Shown here piece by piece: positions 38,501-46,400 of a DNA stretch of 64,000 nt (the first letter of the stretch is position 1; each line of letters opens with the position of its first letter). The notes under the pieces are model-generated. The model was not told the DNA's origin and made no database searches. It saw only the letters and a program-made list of their open reading frames with translations. The stretch spans positions 1-64,000 of the forward strand of contig NC_047070.1 of NCBI RefSeq assembly GCF_902459465.1. The letters run 5' to 3'. The DNA is from Asterias rubens. Lineage: Eukaryota > Echinodermata > Asteroidea > Forcipulatida > Asteriidae. The position numbers and the translations under genes were made by a program.

Positions 38501-39311
38501 GCTTGAAGAAGCCAATTATTCCCCTCCACCATCTTTGACAAAGGATGAACTAAATCCAAAGAGTGATTTCAGTGACTTGATGTTTTCCTTACCAGATAGA
38601 ACTGGTACCCTTCAAGGGAGCACACTTCCAGGCCATTATACAGACATGTCTCCTCAACCATTAACAGACATTGATTCTGTTGACTTTAGTACCAACCCAC
38701 CATCCCCTGGACCTCCTTCACCTTCCACTCATGATCTTGTCATGACTCCAAATATTGAAGAAAACATCAATGAGCTTTCTGAAGGGCCTTTTGGTAACAT
38801 GTCGTTCAAATTCCAACAAGAGTCTTCAGTATTTGAAAGACCAGATGTTATTGAGTCATTGCACAAACCAGAGAACTTCAGCCCCTACGTACAACCGTTC
38901 ATACAACAAAATACCTCTACAAATAGCTCTTTGCCATACAGTACCTTACAACATACATACGATAAGGTATTAAAGCATGGTACTTCAGAAACCAGTGTGT
39001 CAGGTTATGACTTTGCTCAACCAAATTTAATTCAGCAAGGTACCCCACAGCATACCTCTGAACATCCTTCTTCAAACTCTGCCATTTCACATGTAAGTCA
39101 TTATGTTGATCAAGGCATCTCTCATCAACCAGTCCATCAGACCCCTGCTCTGCAGAGCAAGGAAACAATTTCCCAAGAAGACAACCCAAGCAGAATGGTT
39201 TCAAACCTTCACTGGAAGGATGGCAGTGGTGTACAACAACAGAAAATTGATCGTGAAAAGTGGGAGAAAGTTGTCAAGGATGGGCGCACAATGCGTGCAA
39301 CCTTTGTATAA
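9389..39311 (+). CDS. RGS12: Regulator of G-protein signalling 12 (RGS12-type), 18 coding exons
   Basis: RGS12 is a multidomain signalling scaffold: its RGS box accelerates GTP hydrolysis on Gi/o alpha subunits, its Ras-binding domains bind Ras-family GTPases and its GoLoco motif holds GDP-bound Gi alpha. Coding exons: 9389-11542, 12174-12308, 17639-17698, 18441-18462, 19277-19440, 20436-20522, 20660-20806, 21013-21231, 26945-27041, 27696-27749, 29009-29073, 29481-29645, 31616-31689, 35871-35994, 36320-36410, 36893-37044, 37213-37354, 37774-39311. Every junction is GT-AG, all phases agree, and the sum is 5490 nt (1829 residues). Domain order PDZ (about 19-97), PTB (283-450), RGS (826-950), two RBDs (1069-1219), GoLoco (1318-1351) is unique to RGS12; RGS14 lacks PDZ and PTB. 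The protein is longer than human RGS12 (about 1450) because of its tail. The exon at 29009 is the least certain. It converges on CCDC125. Confidence 0.93.
13425..13769. mobile_element. Palindromic MITE, family B, TTAA ends
   Basis: A 345-bp near-palindrome between TTAA at 13425-13428 and TTAA at 13766-13769. The arms share aagataatgatagtagaaag / ctttctactatcattatctt and tagtttttgagaaat / atttctcaaaaacta, with the centre near 13585. There is no coding capacity. TTAA duplications suggest mobilisation by a piggyBac-type transposase (inference). Broken relatives occur at 32735-32800 and 35483-35608. Confidence 0.8.
14750..15077 (+). mobile_element. LINE 3' end, 5'-truncated
   Basis: Ends with a cgctatat-type motif followed by an (att)n tail (15040-15075), the usual 3' signature of CR1/L2-like non-LTR retrotransposons in invertebrates, including tacagcgttttgag about 60 bases earlier. 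A short in-frame peptide, [13 protein letters not shown], just before a stop at about 14850 resembles the extreme C-terminus of such reverse transcriptases (the FKxxLKTxLF pattern). No catalytic domain remains. Confidence 0.6.
15804..15872 (+). mobile_element. tRNA-like segment, probable SINE head
   Basis: gcctagtggtcatcag resembles an A box and aagttcgaatctccg a B box, 36 bases apart, as in internal RNA polymerase III promoters. The ends do not form a good acceptor stem, so a SINE remnant is more likely than a working tRNA gene. Confidence 0.45.
18441..18462 (+). CDS. RGS12: RGS12 22-nt microexon
   Basis: Flanked by ctcaacag and gtaagttg. It encodes SLAASDG plus one base, exactly the phase needed to join the phase-0 end of the exon at 17698 to the exon at 19277, which begins in the third position set (aa, giving Glu). 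Without it the RGS-domain exon would be read out of frame from the preceding exon, so it should be constitutive unless the preceding exons are also skipped or a different 5' exon is used. Confidence 0.8.
18851..19150 (-). mobile_element. tRNA-Leu-derived SINE, 5'-truncated copy
   Basis: Reverse complement matches the full SINE at 43788-44185 over its body: gtgggttcgagtccccagcc (B box), cttcgtccttcggatgggac, catgtaaaagaacccagtgg, gcaccttgtaaaacatcac and a terminal gcgctatataaa. It lacks the A-box half of the tRNA head. It lies in the RGS12 intron between the microexon and the first RGS-box exon, opposite to the gene. Confidence 0.8.
19277..21231 (+). CDS. RGS12: RGS12 exons 5-8: RGS box
   Basis: Four exons (19277-19440, 20436-20522, 20660-20806, 21013-21231). 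The RGS box opens with [20 protein letters not shown], continues [19 protein letters not shown] (the EEN motif contacts the G-alpha switch regions), then [20 protein letters not shown], and closes with [20 protein letters not shown]. The invariant SxExN-like SEEN and the DxxxR/YSRFL helices are present, so GAP activity is expected. After the box the exon encodes a Ser/Thr/Asp-rich stretch ending in KGNKKK, from which two alternative 3' paths are possible (23122 or 26945). Confidence 0.93.
19441..20435 (+). other. RGS12 intron 5
   Basis: No gene is seen. Two related segments (about 20045-20130 and 20195-20275), each with a tggtgtgtt...ccccaagtagcc / ccccatatagcc pattern, suggest an old internal duplication of roughly 150 bp. 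Confidence 0.45.
21297..21512. repeat. Tandem repeat, about 51-bp unit in alternating types
   Basis: Four or so copies of a unit containing tctctcactttctgacat. Alternate units continue with gaaatgatttatgct or with agactgatgtgtgct, so the true period is a roughly 102-bp dimer. It starts about 65 bases after the RGS-box donor. Confidence 0.8.
22600..22820. repeat. Tandem repeat, about 80-bp unit, 2.7 copies
   Basis: Units share gcagctgctagtgacctctt, ctgacctctgacatgg and tcttaagctgacattgatct. Intronic, with no coding potential. Confidence 0.75.
23122..23163 (+). CDS. RGS12: RGS12 alternative terminal exon (short isoform)
   Basis: A pyrimidine-rich acceptor (tctgttgttttcag) precedes 13 codons, [13 protein letters not shown], and a TGA at 23161-23163. 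The phase (0) matches the donor of the RGS-box exon at 21231. A candidate AATAAA lies at 23378-23383. Splicing here would give a protein of about 1009 residues with PDZ, PTB and RGS box but no RBD or GoLoco. Mammalian RGS12 is known to have C-terminally short splice forms, which supports the reading. The exon is not supported by transcript data here. Confidence 0.6.
   Translation, partial: RLGLRKSSSKFYA
25545..26690. repeat. Satellite-like array, 90-bp unit, about 13 copies
   Basis: Head-to-tail copies of a unit containing ctttaacaactcaagaaag, cacaaactgaagcttgatca, gaagtgatgacattgtgagc and gtcatccaactacatccaac. Edge units are more diverged (for example gatcactttgtggaagagtc at both ends), as expected for an array homogenised by unequal exchange. 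Alternation of gaggaataca/gaggaaaaca hints at a 180-bp higher-order form. It lies upstream of the RGS12 exon at 26945. Confidence 0.9.
26945..29073 (+). CDS. RGS12: RGS12 exons 9-11: linker after the RGS box
   Basis: Exons 26945-27041, 27696-27749 and 29009-29073 encode a basic linker, including KKRKSLLPW, the counterpart of the KR-rich LLPW segment that follows the RGS box in vertebrate RGS12/14. Phases are 0/1, 1/1 and 1/0. The first two are well supported; the third ([13 protein letters not shown]...) relies on a modest acceptor, ctcatttccaag, and on frame fit. Confidence 0.7.
27068..27475 (+). mobile_element. tRNA-derived SINE (family S2), two tandem bodies and a facing head
   Basis: A plus-strand tRNA-like head (about 27270-27342) has an A box, gtctagttggtatgac, and a B box, gggtttgaatccc. 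Its body contains attttcacagaactcgggta, gtactgagtatacagtgct and attctttatccccgatgc. A second body without a head lies just upstream (27068-27212). Between them, ggattcgaactgcctctagc is a B box in inverted orientation, indicating a second, head-to-head tRNA-like promoter. The locus is in an RGS12 intron. Related copies lie at 39480-39770 and 60500-60765. Confidence 0.7.
27778..28835. mobile_element. Non-autonomous element of about 1 kb with cgaaacagct ends
   Basis: Starts with two copies of a hairpin-like motif (agctgtttcgtagcgaagcg, then cagcgaaacagctcttg) at 27788-27822 and 27842-27877, and ends with aacgaaacagctctgcattt near 28800. The interior has repeated tgacgtcat and gccacgtgaagtcat motifs and lines like aaaggtgcactttttgaac, but no ORF. 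The repeated hairpin and lack of coding capacity fit a non-autonomous transposon; the class is unknown to me. Confidence 0.5.
29481..36410 (+). CDS. RGS12: RGS12 exons 12-15: tandem Ras-binding domains
   Basis: Exons 29481-29645 and 31616-31689 encode the first ubiquitin-like Ras-binding domain ([20 protein letters not shown], then [11 protein letters not shown] and VEQRVVFK). Exons 35871-35994 and 36320-36410 encode the second ([20 protein letters not shown], then [16 protein letters not shown]), whose GVKxKP and SLDGQR motifs are typical of RGS12/RGS14 RBD2. These domains recruit Ras/Rap GTPases and Raf-type kinases in vertebrates. The 4.2 kb intron between the two domains is packed with repeats. 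Confidence 0.88.
29711..30150. mobile_element. Fold-back repeat family C, copy 1
   Basis: About 440 bp shared with 32254-32701. Includes gtgttgaaatatgggcgtga, ttggtcgagagcaacggc and a strong palindrome, ggcctggttcttgataattt...aaattatcaagaaccaggcc, at 30052-30112. Non-coding, intronic in RGS12. Confidence 0.8.
30164..30304. mobile_element. Hairpin MITE, 141 bp
   Basis: Ends aatattggatg / catccaatatt. Inside, ggatacaagaatatattgca and tatgacaatattgcac are mirrored by gtgcaatattgtcata and tgcaatatattcttgtatcc with only two mismatches, giving a stem of about 40 bp around tctacga. It directly abuts the family C repeat, so it may have inserted beside it. Such a stem could extrude as a cruciform. 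Confidence 0.8.
32254..32701. mobile_element. Fold-back repeat family C, copy 2
   Basis: Roughly 90% like copy 1 at 29711-30150 by eye, same orientation, including the ccaggcc palindrome. Copies in two neighbouring introns of one gene, 2.5 kb apart, mean either two insertions or a segmental duplication. A further truncated relative precedes it at 32160-32245. Confidence 0.8.
33845..33955. repeat. Direct duplication, about 105-bp spacing
   Basis: ggcaaatgttttctaaaagt plus gaattaagtgagaggatgta (about 33838-33880) recurs as ggcaaatgttttctgaaagt plus gaattaagtgagagaatata (33912-33952). A diverged third copy of the preceding segment (accaaactgg...aaataacaaagcaaatg) lies at 34750-34795. Confidence 0.6.
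35442..35478. repeat. GC-rich perfect-ended hairpin
   Basis: ctagcggg...cccgctag with inner gccgcgcc/gcgcggt pairing. It sits abruptly in AT-rich DNA and is followed directly by a MITE B half. Together with the hairpin at 34062-34095 (cggggcgcacgccccg) it may mark the ends of a rolling-circle or other unclassified element. This is a structural observation only. Confidence 0.5.
36411..36892 (+). mobile_element. RGS12 intron 15 with probable LINE 3' tail
   Basis: gtacagcactttgaggcgtt followed by cattataaatgttc at about 36688-36735 resembles the 3' end of CR1/L2-like LINEs (compare 14990-15075). The rest of the intron is AT-rich without recognisable features. Confidence 0.45.
36893..39311 (+). 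CDS. RGS12: RGS12 exons 16-18: GoLoco motif and long C-terminal tail
   Basis: Exons 36893-37044 and 37213-37354 are low-complexity linker. Exon 37774-39311 opens with the GoLoco motif [19 protein letters not shown] followed by LELPDFLKK; the DDQRG core supplies the Arg finger that contacts GDP in Gi alpha. The other 478 residues are Ser/Pro/Asp-rich, with a polyproline segment ([10 protein letters not shown]) and no recognised fold. The protein ends [11 protein letters not shown]. The last four residues, ATFV, form a C-terminal PDZ ligand of the A/S-T-X-hydrophobic class known to be bound by the RGS12 PDZ domain itself. Stop TAA 39309-39311. Confidence 0.92.
37355..37773 (+). other. RGS12 intron 17
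   Basis: A 419-bp AT-rich intron between a gaag|gtaagg donor and a ttgtttcttaacag acceptor. I see no repeat or RNA gene in it. Confidence 0.6.
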
Positions 39312-39479
39312 AATGTCTGCAGCCTTTGCAGGAATAATAGAAAATATGTATATTTTGCACAGCCCTTTATAATGCAACAAGTGCAGTTTAGATAATATTT
39401 TTGTACATAAAACTTTACTTTTTTTCTTTTACAGCTATCACTATTTATAATTTTTTCCTTTTCCAAGAATTATAATGTA

Positions 39480-39770
39480 TACATACACATGTGTGTTAGC
39501 TCTGTATACTTGGTACTTATCCGAGCTCTGTGAGAAAAAATCACAGGCACATTACTTGCTAGGGATTCAAACAATGCTAAATCAGGCCGTGTCCGAAACG
39601 GCGACTTCGGCTAAAGCTACGGCTAGATCGCGCGCGTCTGCCTATTCTTCAACACTGACAGACGCGCTGATCTAGCCGTAGCTGTAGCCGAAGTCGTCGT
39701 TTCGGACACGGCCTTAGTTTCTTACCAACTAGACATACACATTGGTGTACATTGGTAAAACCTAAGCTTA
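39480..39770 (-). mobile_element. SINE S2 interrupted by a 131-bp MITE
   Basis: Reading the minus strand, the A-box part (tctagttggtaagaaac) lies at about 39718-39735, the MITE occupies 39584-39714, and the B box and body resume at 39575 downward (gtttgaatccctagcaagta, tcacagagctcggataagta). Joining the flanks restores the head order seen at 27270-27342, so the MITE inserted into the tRNA-like head. Confidence 0.7.
39584..39714. mobile_element. 131-bp palindromic MITE, copy 1
   Basis: aggccgtgtccgaaacg...cgtttcggacacggcct. Long GC-rich arms (gctacggctagatc/gatctagccgtagc) surround a short centre (cttcaacactgac). It is about 95% identical to 51486-51616 and of equal length. It lies 273 bp after the RGS12 stop, inside its 3' UTR and inside a SINE. 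Confidence 0.9.
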
Positions 39771-41036
39771 CCATGTATTCATGTAAAAAAAAACTTGCAC
39801 TGAATTAAAAGTTGGTGCTGATGGTTTTATTAAAGCACAGTAGCACTTCATTTTTTTTAAACAACCTTGATATTAAAAGGATTTAAAGGGTAGTTTTTAA
39901 TCCATTTTTTTTTATTACAAGGGGAAAACAAAAATGTCACTTCATTGTTGACTTTGAATCATATTTATTTTGAAACGTCATTGTGACAAGTTTCTTGGAA
40001 AAGATTAAAACTACCAAAGTCCGATCACTAATTTGAGTCCAGTATTAGTGATCTGACTCTCTTTCATTCAGTCTCAGCTGTCACCAATTACTATAACATA
40101 GGTGTATTACAAATGTATGAACTTTTCATCTTAAAACACATGAGGGACCAAACTTGTTACCAAGATTCAGGGATATTACCCATCGATTCACTTTGCTTTA
40201 TTTATAGATTGTATTACATTTACTGAGATGATATAAACCATTGGGTTTAGTTACACACACAAACACACGCTCTACTTTCATGACTGATGGTAAAGCTAAA
40301 ATGATACATCATTGCATTTATTCAATGTAACCATGTATTTATTTATAGCACTGACTTCTGTGTAAAGAGAAAGATTTTATTCCATTTTATTTTTGCTATT
40401 TTTATGTGACTCCTTTTATCTCCAGCCACTTCGATTATGATGAATTATTCCATTACTTGAAGTTATTTTTGTATACAAAAAAATGGTTTCAAGATGTACC
40501 TTAAAACACTAAAATAATCCTAGACTTTAGCAGGATATGAAAATTTGTATTCATGAAATTTCCTCCACAATTCCATGTTTTCAAATTTCTTTGAATTCCC
40601 CCTTGTAAATTTGAACAGCTGACAGTATTTGAAATCTGTAAAGTATGGTTCTTCTAACTAATTGCGTGGTGTTGGTTGACTAATCTCTAATGTAAAATAG
40701 GATGCAAAGATGTACAGACAGTATAATGTATTCAGTAAATCATGTCAAGAACTTGAAAGTTTCTTATCATGGTGTGGAAAAGCAAATCGTATTCATTCAG
40801 AGTAATTCATTATCTAAATAATCAAGATTTATCTTAATGTTGGAACAAACAAATGTCAGACGAATACTACACACTTCAGTGCAAAGTGAGACATGGCTGG
40901 TAGAACAATTAAGATTGTGGCTTATTATATACAAAGACTATTACTTCTATTTATTTCTTCCGTTCTAAGTTTGACTTGCAAGTGAAATTCAACTTGTACA
41001 GGCATGATAGTCATGTATTCAATATTTCAGTGAAAT

Positions 41037-41042
41037 AATAAA
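41037..41042 (+). terminator. Candidate RGS12 poly(A) signal AATAAA
   Basis: The clearest canonical hexamer downstream of the RGS12 stop, 1.7 kb away, followed by a T/GT-rich stretch (atgtttgtattctcattc). An alternative is at about 42047. The implied 3' UTR is long. Confidence 0.4.
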
Positions 41043-43059
41043 GAAAACAAATGTTTGTATTCTCATTCATTTAAAACAAATGACAAATCAACATATGCAG
41101 TGTGATTAAAAGGTAGGCCTACGGAATATCGCTTGTAAAAAAAAAATGTTTCACCCAAAATAAGTTTACGGCTAACCGTTATTGTACTAGTTTACTGGGG
41201 GATTTTTTTTTAAACAGATTTGGTATTATGAGGATTTTAAAATTTACATTCATTGTGTAACTGTTTAACGGGTGTACATTTGCTTGATACAAACATTTAT
41301 CTACTTGTATGAGTTTCTATCCATTACATTTATAAGTTTTGTTTTTCTTATTACGTATATGATTCAAAAATCAAAAATAGTGTGTATATATTGCGATCAA
41401 ACTTACCCATGTTTGGCTGTATGATTGCTGCATTGGGTTTTAAAACTAAGTTTAGTCCCACCTTTCTGACAATCTCCCCAAAATGAGATAAGAAAAGTTA
41501 TATGTGTATATAGTTGCTTGGCTTAAGATTATTAAGAATGAGAGCTGTAGATTTTGTGTAAATAGCAAAAAGAACAATATTTAAACATAATCAGTCTAAT
41601 ATAACCAGCCAATGTATTTAATTGTTTTTAACCTTTAATATAGATGTACATAAACCGCTAGGTACCATATTGTATAGATGGCTTGGTGTATGCTAGCTTG
41701 GGCTTCAATGTTTCTGAGGTACATACAAATTATATTATTATTCCAATTGTGGGAGAAAACAAATGAGTTTAAGATCATTGTAATCCAGGTAGTCCATAGT
41801 TTCTTATTTTGGTATGATGCAGTTTGATAAAAAAAATATGTTAAGTTTGTGTTAATCTCACTGAGGAACAAGTTATTTTTATAAGTTGCTGACCTCTCAC
41901 CACTTGTATTAAATTATTTTACAGAATCATTGCTTCCAGTAACCTCACCGTGACATTTATAGTTAAAATAACTTGTATCTATAAGCAAAGTACGAACAGA
42001 TGACAGTCGGTTTATATCAAAATACTCAAGTCATATAATGTAGTTTAATAAATAATAATTTATTTAGGCAACATGACAAAAACAAAATAATATGGCCAGG
42101 TTTAATTTCAATATTTAAACTACAAAAATAATCCTTTATAACCAAAATTTAAACATTGGGAAACATAGACATTATACGTTTTTCCCAGTCATTTTCGGCA
42201 AATAAGCAGCCAGTGTAACTACAAATTTAAAGAAAGTCATATCAGGCATGAGATTTCTCTTAATATGTAAGCAATTGGTCTTTCAAGTGCCGTGCTCACA
42301 AAAGATAACCATTCAACCAGTTCTGCATGGCTTTATTGTAAGTTTAATTGCATGCCACAAAGTGAAATTGAAAGACAGTTTAAATTGTATAAAAGTGAAA
42401 TAGACTGCTTGTGTTTGCCAAAAATGACGAGAAATCTTATCTTAAAAACTTATTTCCATACTCACTGATGGCACGATTGAACTTTTCTCATTGGTAAACA
42501 GACTAATTTCCCAAATTAGGTTCAAAAACCTTATTTTTTTAATGTAAATACATTGGAAAGTATTTCATAGCATCTAAGTTTTGTCTCACTGAAATTTTGT
42601 CACATTGGTGCAAACATAACATTCATTCCAGTAATCTATTTCAACATTATAATCAAAACAAACAAGTTTGAAAATGATAAGTTTTGTGTGTTCTGGGAAT
42701 GTATATAAATCCATTTGTATACATCTTACCAAAGGTCTTGAAATAAAAGTTAACAAAAATGAAATCGATCAAGTTTAATTTTGTTATACGGTCAATAACC
42801 TACAGGAAGTGTTTTGTCAGCTTTTCCAATAGTTAGGCATGTACATGTTGCTTCAAGGCATTTCATGGTGGAGTATTTATGTGACAAAGCTGCCAACTCC
42901 TATTTCTGCACAAGGTTCTCTGAAAATTAACCAATCTTTCCATATTCTAATGAATAAATGTGACAATCTCTTTGATAACAAGATGCAAAGTTTAGCAGTC
43001 CTACTGTGGATTTTTTTTACACTCTTTGCGGCGAGTAGAAAATACTTCTGATTTAGCAA

Positions 43060-43325
43060 AGACTCTTATCAGTGATTTCCAACAATTTCTCACAAAAATA
43101 TTTGAACCTGAGAAATGCCTAAAGCTTTTCTCAGTCATCAAGAGGCAAAGACAAAATATGCAACAAGGGTTTTTTCTTTTATTATTTTCTTGAAACTTAA
43201 TGACCAATTGAGCCACAATTTTCACAGGTTTGTTTCTGTACATGTATACATATTTTGAGATGATATGCTAAGTGGGTAAAACTGGTCTTTGCCAATTACT
43301 AAATGTGCCTTTAATAAAACTGAGG
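43060..43325 (+). mobile_element. Degenerate family A MITE
   Basis: Recognisable motifs in family order: agggttttttcttttattat, aatgaccaattgagcc, acaattttcacaggtttg and aaactggtctttgccaatta. Ends are eroded. It lies just past the CCDC125 stop, so the CCDC125 3' UTR probably runs through it; a minus-strand AATAAA at 43178-43183 is a possible poly(A) signal for that gene. Confidence 0.55.
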
Positions 43326-43479
43326 AGGGGTGGGTTAGCATATTTTCACCCCTTCTCAAACTAATAATTTAGAAAGTAGCAGGAAAGTGTTTCATGCCCC
43401 TCCCACCAAGCAACAGACCACACATTCCTTCCCTGGATCCCTAGGGATGAATATCGCTCCAAGTTAGACAAAGCATTAC

Positions 43480-46400
43480 TTATCTATTACTGTAATCATT
43501 CAATTGTTGCATTGTCTTCTCTAAATCTTGTGTTTTTCTTGCAAGCATCTTAGCTACCAGCCTTTGATGAACCAGAGCCTCCGTCTTGTCATTCAGCTAA
43601 AATAGAAATATTAATCAATCAGCAATATACCAGCTCTTGTACAGTTAATCTCCATGATCACAGTGTGGTGCAACAGAAGAAACTGAATAATTAAGATTGC
43701 GTATAAACTTTTCACTCCAGTGGGTTATGCTTAATGCAAAAGCACCTTTTAAGTGGTACATTTTTCACACATGCACACACCGTGGGAGTGTCGTGGCCGA
43801 GCGGTTAAGAGCACCGAATTCAAACTCTGGTGTTTCTGATCAGCAGAGTGTGGGTTCGAATCCCCAGCCGTGACACTTGTTTCCTTAAGCAAGACACATA
43901 ACCATTGCTTCGTCCTTCGGATGGGATGTAAAGCCTTGGTCCCATGTGTTGTATAAACACATGTAAAAGAACCCAGTGCACTTATTGAAAAGAGAAGGGG
44001 TTCGCCCCGGTGTTCCTGGCTGGATTGGCAGCATATTGCGCCATAGCACCTTGTAAACCATTACATGGTGCTTAAGGATTAGGTCTTATTATCTCAAAAT
44101 TCGCCCCACTCCTTGCAGTAATAATACCTGGCGCTTTGTATCCTTTGGCAAAATGCGCGTTATAAATACGGTTATTATTATTATTATACCCTGCATGTGT
44201 GCACAGGGCAGCGAGTGTACAACACATGCACATACCCAGCATGTGTGCACAGGGCAGCAAGTGTACACATGCAGATGCCCTGCATGTGTGCACAGGGCAG
44301 CGAGTGTACAACACATGCACATACCCTGCATGTGTGCACAGGGCAGCGAGTGTACAACACATGCACGTACCCTGCATGTGTGCACAGGGCAGCGAGTGTA
44401 CACATGCACATGCCCTGCATGTGTGCACAGGGCAGAGAGTGTACAACACATGCACATACCCTGCATGTGTGCACAGGGCAGCGAGTGTACAACACATGCA
44501 CATACCCTGCATGTGTGCACAGGGCAGCGAGTGTACAACACATGCACGTACCCTGCATGTGTGCACAGGGCAGCGAGTGTACAACACATGCACGTACCCT
44601 GCATGTGTGCACAGGGCAGCGAGTGTACAACACATGCACGTACCCTGCATGTGTGCACAGGGCAGCGAGTGTACACATGCACATGCCCTGCATGTGTGCA
44701 CAGGGCAGCGGGTGTACAACACATGCACATACCCTGCATGTGTGCACAGGGCAGCGAGTGTACAACACATGCACATACCCTGCATGTGTGCACAGGGCAG
44801 CGAGTGTACACATGCAGATGCCCTGCATGTGTGCACAGGGCAGCGAGTGTACAACACATGCACGTACCCTGCATGTGTGCACAGGGCAGCGAGTGTACAA
44901 CACATGCACATACCCTGCATGTGTGCACAGGGCAGCGAGTGTACAACACATGCACATACCCTGCATGTGTGCACAGGGCAGCACGTGTACACATGCACAT
45001 ACCCTGCATGTGTGCACAGGGCAGCAAGTGTACAACACACGCACAAACCCTGCATGTGTGCACAGGTTGGCGAGTGTACACATGCAGATGCCCTGCATGT
45101 GTGCACAGGGCAGCGAGTGTACACACGCACATACCCTGCATGTGTGCACAGGGCAGCGAGTGTACAACACATGCACATACCCTGCATGTGTGCACAGGGT
45201 GGCGTGTGTACACATGCAGATGCCCTGCATGTGTGCACAGGGCAGCGAGTGTACACACGCACATACCCTGCATGTGTGCACAAGGGTCAGACTGTTTGAA
45301 TGTTGTTGGCCATTTTAAGTTACGATTGGACAATGCATGAAGGGACTAAGATAATGAATACTGCTTTGTGAGAAAGGTTTTAAAATTCAACCAAGTTATC
45401 AATGGTTGCATCACAGAAGTTTGTAACTTACCAAGTCTGCCAAGGTACTAATCAAATCTGGTAGTGGCTGCGATGCTTGAACAGCAATGCTTCTAAACCC
45501 TTCACCATCATTGTGAATAGTGCTTTGTTGATCATCTTCAACATACTCGTTTGAAACTCTTGATTCCTGGGGACCATTGCTTTCTGCCAGTATAAATAAA
45601 ATCAACAATACATTATAAACAAAATGACCATAATTGATACATCCTTATAAATGTAATGAAAAACTGTAGCATTTGTTGCTACTGTTGCCTCTGAAGGACT
45701 AACCATTTTGCCTCTCATCAACCCTAGACTAGAACGCTAGTCCCTTTGCATTTATTTACGTACGTTTTGATAGACCTCATACTTCAGCAAATGTTACATC
45801 ATTTGTATAATACACCACAGTGATGCAGAATGTCATCATGACAGATCAGTTAACCCTTGCCAAAATCCACCTGTTGCCTAAGATTGACTGATATAGCAAT
45901 TTACCCCCTAAGTCACTTGTACTTTTACCATAGTACATGCATCACACATACATCACATTAAGCTTTATGTTAATGGATTCTAAACAGAGTCTTGCCACAC
46001 CTTTGTGTTGAAACTGAAATCAACAGTGCTTATAGAGACCCTAAATGGACACAGTGTTAACTATAAGATCTTATAATTATTGTCTTACGATTCCCAGATG
46101 GACCATCTCCTCTTCTCTCATCCTGGCAAAGTGATGTTATCTTCTCACAAATATTCTGGTCCAATTGATGATCAAAAGCTGTCCGGAAGGAATCTGCCAT
46201 TAGTTGTGTAGCATCTAAGTTTTGCCGGAGTTGATCCATCTACAAGAAGTAAAAACTAACATTAACTGCATGCAAAACAACTGCTCAACTCTTACATTCG
46301 TTGGGTGTTTAGTTTGACGTATTTGTTCTTGTACTTGTTGCGCCTGTGTGGGTTTTTATTGCCTTTAGATTATTCCTCAGGCTTTTGTGCTGCCTGGAAA

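Larger units (their letters stand above)
39312..43479. other. Convergent region between RGS12 and CCDC125
   Basis: Contains the RGS12 3' UTR, the SINE S2 with a nested MITE (39480-39770), AT-rich DNA at 39780-43060 without recognisable genes or repeats, and a degenerate family A MITE at about 43060-43325. Small ORFs in the interval lack coding signatures. Confidence 0.55.

Noticed and set aside
43788-43876. Possible functional tRNA-Leu gene
   Set aside because: Imperfect acceptor stem, no terminator T-run directly after it, and a SINE body shared with 18851-19150 follows.
44072-45340. Overlapping ORFs of 365-414 codons on both strands, Cys/His-rich
   Set aside because: They are the 43/46-bp minisatellite read through. 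All six frames are open for the same reason, and the array lies inside a CCDC125 intron.
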